A stretch of 36,668 nt of DNA. It comes from a bacterium (GTDB lineage: Bacteria > Bacillota_I > Bacilli_A > RF39 > UBA660). Below, in pieces: positions 33,001 to 36,668 of this stretch. The stretch is from contig SFSZ01000009.1 of the NCBI GenBank assembly GCA_004563275.1, forward strand, positions 1-36,668, read 5' to 3'. Within the stretch, counting starts at the first letter, position 1. The number at the start of each line of letters is the position of its first letter. Position numbers and translations under genes: made by a program. A model generated the notes under the pieces. It was not told where the DNA came from. It saw nothing but the letters and a program-made list of their open reading frames with translations, and did no database searches.

Positions 33001-34070
33001 CTTTAGCAAATAATTTTATTTATGAAGTAGAAGATGAAACAATTGCTTCAATAGATAGTAATGGGTTAATAACACCTCATAAAAAAGGAACAACTAAAGT
33101 ACGTATTTTAAGTTATTATGATGGTTATGATAAAGAAATAAATTTAACTATCGTAAGTAATATATCTTATAAAGTTGTATTTAATGCTAATGGTGGAGAT
33201 GGTAGTGTTAATGCTTTAGTTTTAAATAATGATGAATATCGACCATTAAGTAAAAATTTATTTACCAAAGATAATTATGTATTTATAGGTTGGAGTAAGA
33301 ATCCTAATGCAACTGTAGCTGAATATGCTGATGAAGAATTAGTTGGAGAAATGACTGAAATAGATAATGATGTTATAGAGTTATATGCAGTATGGAAATA
33401 TATTTCTTATGAAGTTAGATTTGATGCTAATGGTGGAGATGGAGAGATGCCTAACCAAAGTTTCTTACTTCATGAAGTAAAAAATCTATCTAAGAATTTA
33501 TATACTAAAAAAGGATATTCTTTTGTAGGATGGAATACATCTTTAAACGGAATTGGTAAAAAGTATACTGATGAAGAAGAAGTAAAGAATTTAGCAACAA
33601 CTAATGGAACAATAGTTACTTTATATGCAATGTGGCATGCAGATTTATTAATTGATTTTAAAGATTATCTTTATGATATAGATTATATAACTAATATACC
33701 TAGTAATACTAAGCTAAGTGATTATTTAAATAATATAATAAAAAATGATAATGTTTTTGTTGAAGTATATAGTTCTAAGGGAAGTAAATTAGGATTAAAT
33801 GATTTAATTACAACTGCTAGTGTTACTAAAATATATAGAGATAATAATTTAGAAATGGAAATTGTTAATGTAGTACCAGGAGACACTAATAGTGATGGTA
33901 GAATTAATATAGCAGATGTTAAAAAGTTAGCAGATCATACTTTAAAAGGTAATATTTTAAATAAGTATGAAATTATAGCAGGAGAAGTTACTTTAGATGG
34001 TAAATTAAATATAGCTGATGTTAAAAAGTTAGCAGATTATACAATTAAAGGAAATATGAGGTTATGGTAA
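30003..34070 (+). CDS. Surface papain-like cysteine protease with GLUG, Ig-like, InlB repeats and C-terminal dockerin
   Basis: The 1355-residue protein starts with a hydrophobic signal segment. A C1A-type peptidase domain follows: KYDSRNVNGI, then SSSLCWDFS with Cys138, DHSVAIIGWDDSY with His329, and AWIAKNTWEYSNY with Asn377. Then come a lectin-like sandwich (about 400-510, as in clostridial Cwp84-type proteases), GLUG-type repeats (GFSGGLDGDGHTIKGLYI, VGGIVGNIY, VGGIAGLVM; about 690-880), a BIG2-like Ig domain (about 990-1055), and two InlB B-repeats (VVFNANGGDG and VRFDANGGDG). A type I dockerin closes it (GDTNSDGRINIADVKKLADH and LDGKLNIADVKKLADY). The second calcium loop is degenerate. 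The next gene encodes a cohesin-like protein. Confidence 0.88.
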   Translation: MKKKYWLFSFIIFFVFIVGFIVLNKEEDIEKVLTKESYVYLPEVAKNYIISYYNETGTILKTEKNKVINEPYLNPDYVKYLELGSEEVSDYIPADTLVDYDYSKVEVGSSLPSKYDSRNVNGISYVTSSKDQKSSSLCWDFSVTSVLESKILKTGLYSGSAELDLSERQIDYATTDPNSAVDIQFNPYFFDYQLDTLMGGGNSKRYFNAILNGISPTLESNFNVSFESKEKLTPSKIWNTDNVSYEVNGYYYFPMDISSNYPDSSAVPTTDFINVIKNQIKDNGSVEISFPTSPYASYIPSGSEKQLNSNSSYNTLYYRDITYKYPVDHSVAIIGWDDSYSHDVCVSESGLLSKTNSNGKCSSGTLKTINGAWIAKNTWEYSNYIYIAYESTYSTYTSIYDVSKKNYDNVYAADNNGMTYQVFDKLKTKERLNKVKVSVKSANTNLKVYYSNGEDGSFEYLGETDVTYPGLYTIDVSDKNIVLDQDKFRIKANILGEMSVTTSNVTDEPEIVMNDAQNVDSISIQKLVSESNVIILSGYSRNLTSNDKIDFKVKTIGGTDVTSKFKFYRNYAVSNYINALVGFNEDVKLGSYVVSAYYKGKEYASFNLMISNYAEILEGDGTIESPYIITNARGLDMIRTNQFAYYKLGNDIDLTYDTQNKDGLFYNDGKGWEPIKYSSFSIVSNIVNTSDGFSGGLDGDGHTIKGLYINRPSENVVGLFANTYNQNYSDVYIKNLTLSDVNITGNNFVGALLGHAWGVTYEKVLDISNVKVLNGIVNGNNYVGGIVGNIYAGSNLTLIDSEISRQKFDNLFNSSIVSGSDYVGGIAGLVMNLPYESKAPISFNNIENIGNVSSDYRGGGLFGYLSTNQENSISITNAIASGKINSYNCGKSSCLFDNDSTGKLTFKNIYYTYNYGYMSNNENISYDNVGKKTIRELTNIDNYSSWNKFNDNWFMDSSEDISRIPVIKDTNFKYSYMGDISLNINTTNINISKFLYPKLTLANNFIYEVEDETIASIDSNGLITPHKKGTTKVRILSYYDGYDKEINLTIVSNISYKVVFNANGGDGSVNALVLNNDEYRPLSKNLFTKDNYVFIGWSKNPNATVAEYADEELVGEMTEIDNDVIELYAVWKYISYEVRFDANGGDGEMPNQSFLLHEVKNLSKNLYTKKGYSFVGWNTSLNGIGKKYTDEEEVKNLATTNGTIVTLYAMWHADLLIDFKDYLYDIDYITNIPSNTKLSDYLNNIIKNDNVFVEVYSSKGSKLGLNDLITTASVTKIYRDNNLEMEIVNVVPGDTNSDGRINIADVKKLADHTLKGNILNKYEIIAGEVTLDGKLNIADVKKLADYTIKGNMRLW

Positions 34071-35491
34071 TGATGAAAAGATATATTTATATTTTAATGA
34101 TGTTTTTATTACTTCCTTTGGGAGTTAAAGCAGCAAGTGTAGGAACTAGTCTTAGTTGTCCATCTAGTGCTAATGCTAGTTCTACAATAACTTGTAATAT
34201 TAAAGTAACACCTAATGGGTTTAATTTAGGAGGATTTCAAGCTAAATTTGTTATAGCAGGAGGTACTTTTAGTTCATTTAGTGCTGGTAGTGGTTGGACT
34301 GTTTATAGTAGTAGTGCATCAGGTATTTCTATTACAACAAATAATACTTATACAAGTACTACAACCGTAGGTAGTGTTATATTTAAAATGCCCAGTAGTG
34401 GTAATCTAGTTGTTAAATTAACTAATATTGCAGCTTCAGATGATAATTATAATAGTTATGATGGAAGTAGTGTATCAGCTACAGTTAGAGTTAAATCAAG
34501 TGTTAATACATTATCTAGTTTGAGTATTAATGGCATGAATTTAAACCCAGCATTTAACCCTAATACAACAAGCTATACAGTAAATACAGATAACTCATCT
34601 ATAACTATAAATGCAACTAAAAGTGATAGTAGTGCTTCAGTTAGTGGAACAGGTACTAAAAATTTAAATTATGGTAAAAATACTTTTAATATTATAGTAA
34701 AAGCTGAAGATGGAAGTTCTAAAACATATACAATTGTTGTTAATAGAAATGATAATCGAAATGGGGATAGTACTTTAAGAAGTTTAAGTGTTAGTTCAGG
34801 AAGTATTAAATTTTCAGCAAGTGTTAAAAGTTATAATGTATCATTAAATGCTAATGTAGAATCATTTTCAGTAGAAGGTGTTGCTAATAATAGTAAATCT
34901 AAAGTAAGTTATAGTCCTAGTAAAAGTATTAATATTAAACAAGGTGAAACTAAAACTATGACAGTAACTGTAACTGCGGAAAATCAAACTAAAACAGAAT
35001 ATAAAATTTATGTCAGTAGAGGAGATTCTAGAAGTAATGATAACTATATTAAAAGTTTATCTATAACAGAAAGTAAAATTAACTTTAATAAAGATATTCT
35101 TACTTATTCATTAGAAGTACCATATTATGTAACTAAACTAAATATATCTTATATTTTAAGTGATGTTAAAGCTAAAGCAGACGTTAAAGGGAATAACGAT
35201 TTAGCAGTTGGTAATAATGTAATAACATTACTAGTTACAGCAGAAAATCAAACAACTAGAACTTATACTTTAAATGTAAATAGATTAAAAGAAAATGAAG
35301 AGATTAGTGTAACTACAACAACTACTAAAAAAATAGATACTTATAAAAAAGAAAAAGAGAGTATATCATATAACATCTTATTCTTTATATTAGGAATGTT
35401 TGCTGGTTCAATTCTTACTTTAATTGTTCTATTTGGAATTAAAAAATATAAAAATAATAAAAACTCTAGAGCATTAAAAGATGTAGAATAA
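34070..35491 (+). CDS. Membrane-anchored protein with cohesin-like domain and three cadherin-like beta-sandwich repeats
   Basis: The 473-residue protein has a signal peptide ending LPLGVKA. A beta-rich domain of about 125 residues follows (SCPSSANASSTITCNIKV, GFNLGGFQAKFVI, VGSVIFKMP), with the layout of cohesins. Then come three cadherin-like beta-sandwich repeats: LSSLSINGMNLNPAFNPNTTSYTV with KTYTIVVNR, then LRSLSVSSG with TEYKIYVSR, and IKSLSITES with RTYTLNVNR. A threonine-rich linker, one membrane helix (about 437-457) and a basic cytoplasmic tail end the protein; no sortase motif is present. The ATG overlaps the dockerin-protein stop (TAATG), so the two are co-translated. The pairing suggests a cell-surface dock for the protease. 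The cohesin call is from pattern only. Confidence 0.8.
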   Translation: MMKRYIYILMMFLLLPLGVKAASVGTSLSCPSSANASSTITCNIKVTPNGFNLGGFQAKFVIAGGTFSSFSAGSGWTVYSSSASGISITTNNTYTSTTTVGSVIFKMPSSGNLVVKLTNIAASDDNYNSYDGSSVSATVRVKSSVNTLSSLSINGMNLNPAFNPNTTSYTVNTDNSSITINATKSDSSASVSGTGTKNLNYGKNTFNIIVKAEDGSSKTYTIVVNRNDNRNGDSTLRSLSVSSGSIKFSASVKSYNVSLNANVESFSVEGVANNSKSKVSYSPSKSINIKQGETKTMTVTVTAENQTKTEYKIYVSRGDSRSNDNYIKSLSITESKINFNKDILTYSLEVPYYVTKLNISYILSDVKAKADVKGNNDLAVGNNVITLLVTAENQTTRTYTLNVNRLKENEEISVTTTTTKKIDTYKKEKESISYNILFFILGMFAGSILTLIVLFGIKKYKNNKNSRALKDVE

Positions 35492-35524
35492 AAGCTATTG
35501 AAAAAAATTCAATAGCTTTTTTTA
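35490..35524 (+). terminator. Intrinsic terminator of the surface operon
   Basis: AAAAGCTATTGAA and TTCAATAGCTTTT flank a 5-base loop, followed by T residues. Confidence 0.9.
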
Positions 35525-35530
35525 TGTTGA

Positions 35531-35672
35531 TAAGTAGACAATTAAAGTGGAAAAGTGGACAAATTTTCGTCATATGTAACGTTACAAAATTTTTACTAAA
35601 ATAGGTGCTTTTTCCAAAATTAACATCCCGTTTGCATCAGCCAGCAAAGATTTTATCTAGAAAAATTTTTCT
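35531..35672. other. Intergenic region with short repeats and palindromes
   Basis: Three related octamers (AGTAGACA, AGTGGAAA, AGTGGACA) lie at 35533-35561. They are followed by AATTTTCGTCATATG, the perfect palindrome TGTAAC-GTTACA (35575-35586), and AGAAAAA-TTTTTCT (35659-35672). Repeats of the form GTGGACAAATTTT are seen at ends of IS21-type elements, but no transposase is present. The 250 bases hold no gene that I can support. Confidence 0.4.
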
Positions 35673-35684
35673 CGTTCATTAACC

Positions 35685-35714
35685 TTGACCAAATAAATTA
35701 AATCATAGTACAAT
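35685..35714 (+). promoter_or_regulatory. Promoter of the SipW-type surface protein
   Basis: TTGACC (35685-35690), 18 bases, TACAAT (35709-35714). Confidence 0.65.
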
Positions 35715-35743
35715 TAAATAGAAAAATAGGAGTGATATTAACC

Positions 35744-36668
35744 ATGGAGAAAGAGAATAAAATTATAATTATAGCTATAGTTTTAGCTTTGGCAGTGTTA
35801 TTTAGTGGATTAACATATGCATACTTCACATCAGCAACTTCAAGTGAAAGTGGATCAACCATTGTAGCAAAAGGTGGTACCATGAACGTTGTATATGACA
35901 ATAAGTCTGATAATATTTCTGTATCAAATATCTATCCAAGAGAAGAAGCTTGGGTAACTAAAAAGTTCCAAGTAATTGGGAATAACACAACAGACTTATT
36001 AATGTTTTATAAAGTTAAAATGGTAATTGATAACAATGAATTTGGTTTAGATTTAAGTTATAAACTTACTGGAAATAACACAGCAAACAGTGGTGCTTTA
36101 ATTCCAAATGTATCAAGTAATGCATACATTGGATCAACCGATGTAACATTTGGAACAGGATATCATGCAAAAGGTACTGGAAATGTCCATGAATATACAT
36201 TACAGATATTTTTAAAACCAAGAAATACAGGCGATGACAGCAGTTGGACAAGAAGCCAATTTTGCAGCTCATTTAGTAATGGAAATAGATGGAACATCAA
36301 CAGAGAAAGCTCCTAAAAATTGGGCTGATGCTGGAAGTAATACACTTTTAGCTGGAATAAAAAAGAATTATGCAAGACCTACTGCAACATTAACTAATCC
36401 AATAACAGATGCATCTGCAGCAAATGAAGCAGTAATGAGTTTAACTCCAGATGATTATGGGATTTCATATTATTTTAGAGGAAATGTTCAAAATAATTTT
36501 GTATCATTTGCAGGTATGTGTTGGAGAATCGTAAGAATAACAGGAGATGGCTCTGTTAAATTAGCACTATATGATTATTCATCAGCCAGTTGTACAAATA
36601 CGGGTAAATATTTAGCCTTTGCAAGATATAGTGGTACAACATATACAACTAAATTTAATGAAAATAAT
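35744..36668 (+). pseudogene. SipW-type secreted surface protein with frameshift, 3' end outside window
   Basis: The N-terminus (IIIIAIVLALAVLFSGLTYA followed by YFTSATSS) is a SipW-dependent signal of the TasA/camelysin type. A TasA-like domain follows with VSNIYPREEAWVTKKFQV. After about residue 168 (NTGDDS, near 36240) the original frame runs into an early stop at 36316. The family pattern continues in the next frame: AVGQEANFAAHLVMEIDGT, NWADAGSNTLLAGIKKNYA, YYFRGNVQNNF and VSFAGMCWRIVRITGDGSVK, open to the window edge. A +1 shift near 36240 restores one protein. This is either a real frameshift (inactivation or phase variation) or a sequence error. G+C and codon choice are slightly higher than in the neighbours. 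AGGAG lies 11 bases before the ATG. Confidence 0.7.

Noticed and set aside
1..36668. CRISPR arrays, tRNA or rRNA genes
   Set aside because: I saw no regularly spaced direct repeats and no cloverleaf or rRNA motifs; the TTCGAAT at 29347 is inside the binding-protein gene.
1..36668. A mycoplasma-type code with UGA as tryptophan
   Set aside because: Several intact genes end in TGA (arcA, the 52-residue protein), and tryptophans in conserved motifs are TGG.

Overview
The window looks like a chromosomal segment of a very AT-rich, Gram-positive-type Bacillota, most likely a gut-associated member of the Bacilli (RF39, Erysipelotrichia or Acholeplasma-like relatives). The evidence is the conserved core order (rpsO-pnp, gpsB-rnpB, ymfM/rodZ-like-pgsA-recA-rny), a B-type RNase P RNA, an LTA-synthase-type enzyme, a sortase-type C-terminal signal, a Cheo-type LexA box, and the standard genetic code (TGA is used as stop, for example by arcA). 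Species level cannot be read from the sequence alone.

Positions 1-4800 are a decaying accessory patch. It holds three copies of the 3' end of a ComEC-type metallo-beta-lactamase (MBL) gene. Each is followed by an accessory gene: DUF1016/YhcG-like nuclease, DinD, and a second broken DUF1016. Two small cargo genes, one unrecognised and one WDGH-domain, sit just before the two truncated MBL copies. Those two copies share the same 5' breakpoint and the same preceding flank, which suggests successive insertions at one site. Perfect palindromes sit inside the DUF1016 and DinD coding regions. Positions 4800-17900 are ordinary core genome: rpsO, pnp, a membrane transporter, a sortase-anchored surface protein, gpsB, rnpB, a RodZ-like protein, pgsA, recA, rny, a dGTPase-like HD protein, an LTA synthase family protein, and a small InlB-repeat protein.

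Positions 17924-29919 carry the most striking structure. A reverse-strand operon for an NMT1/THI5-type ABC importer (binding protein, ATPase, permease) is split. The C-terminal part of the binding protein lies at 19430-19831 and its N-terminal part at 29347-29919, both on the minus strand. Between them is a segment of about 9.5 kb bounded by an 11-bp inverted repeat (CTTAATGTAAC / GTTACATTAAG) with shared TC dinucleotides at the edges. It carries a large serine recombinase, three small or unknown proteins, an arginine-type amino acid ABC transporter, and a complete arginine deiminase set (arcA, arcB, arcD-like, arcC). Joining the host halves at the shared dinucleotide restores one uninterrupted 323-residue frame. 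The segment therefore reads as an integrated, potentially excisable metabolic element that would import arginine and convert it to ornithine, ammonia, CO2 and ATP.

Positions 30003-36668 encode surface proteins: a 1355-residue papain-like protease with lectin-like, GLUG, Ig-like and InlB repeats and a C-terminal dockerin; immediately after it a membrane-anchored protein with a cohesin-like N-terminus and three cadherin-like sandwiches, possibly its docking partner; then a frameshifted SipW-type secreted protein running off the window.
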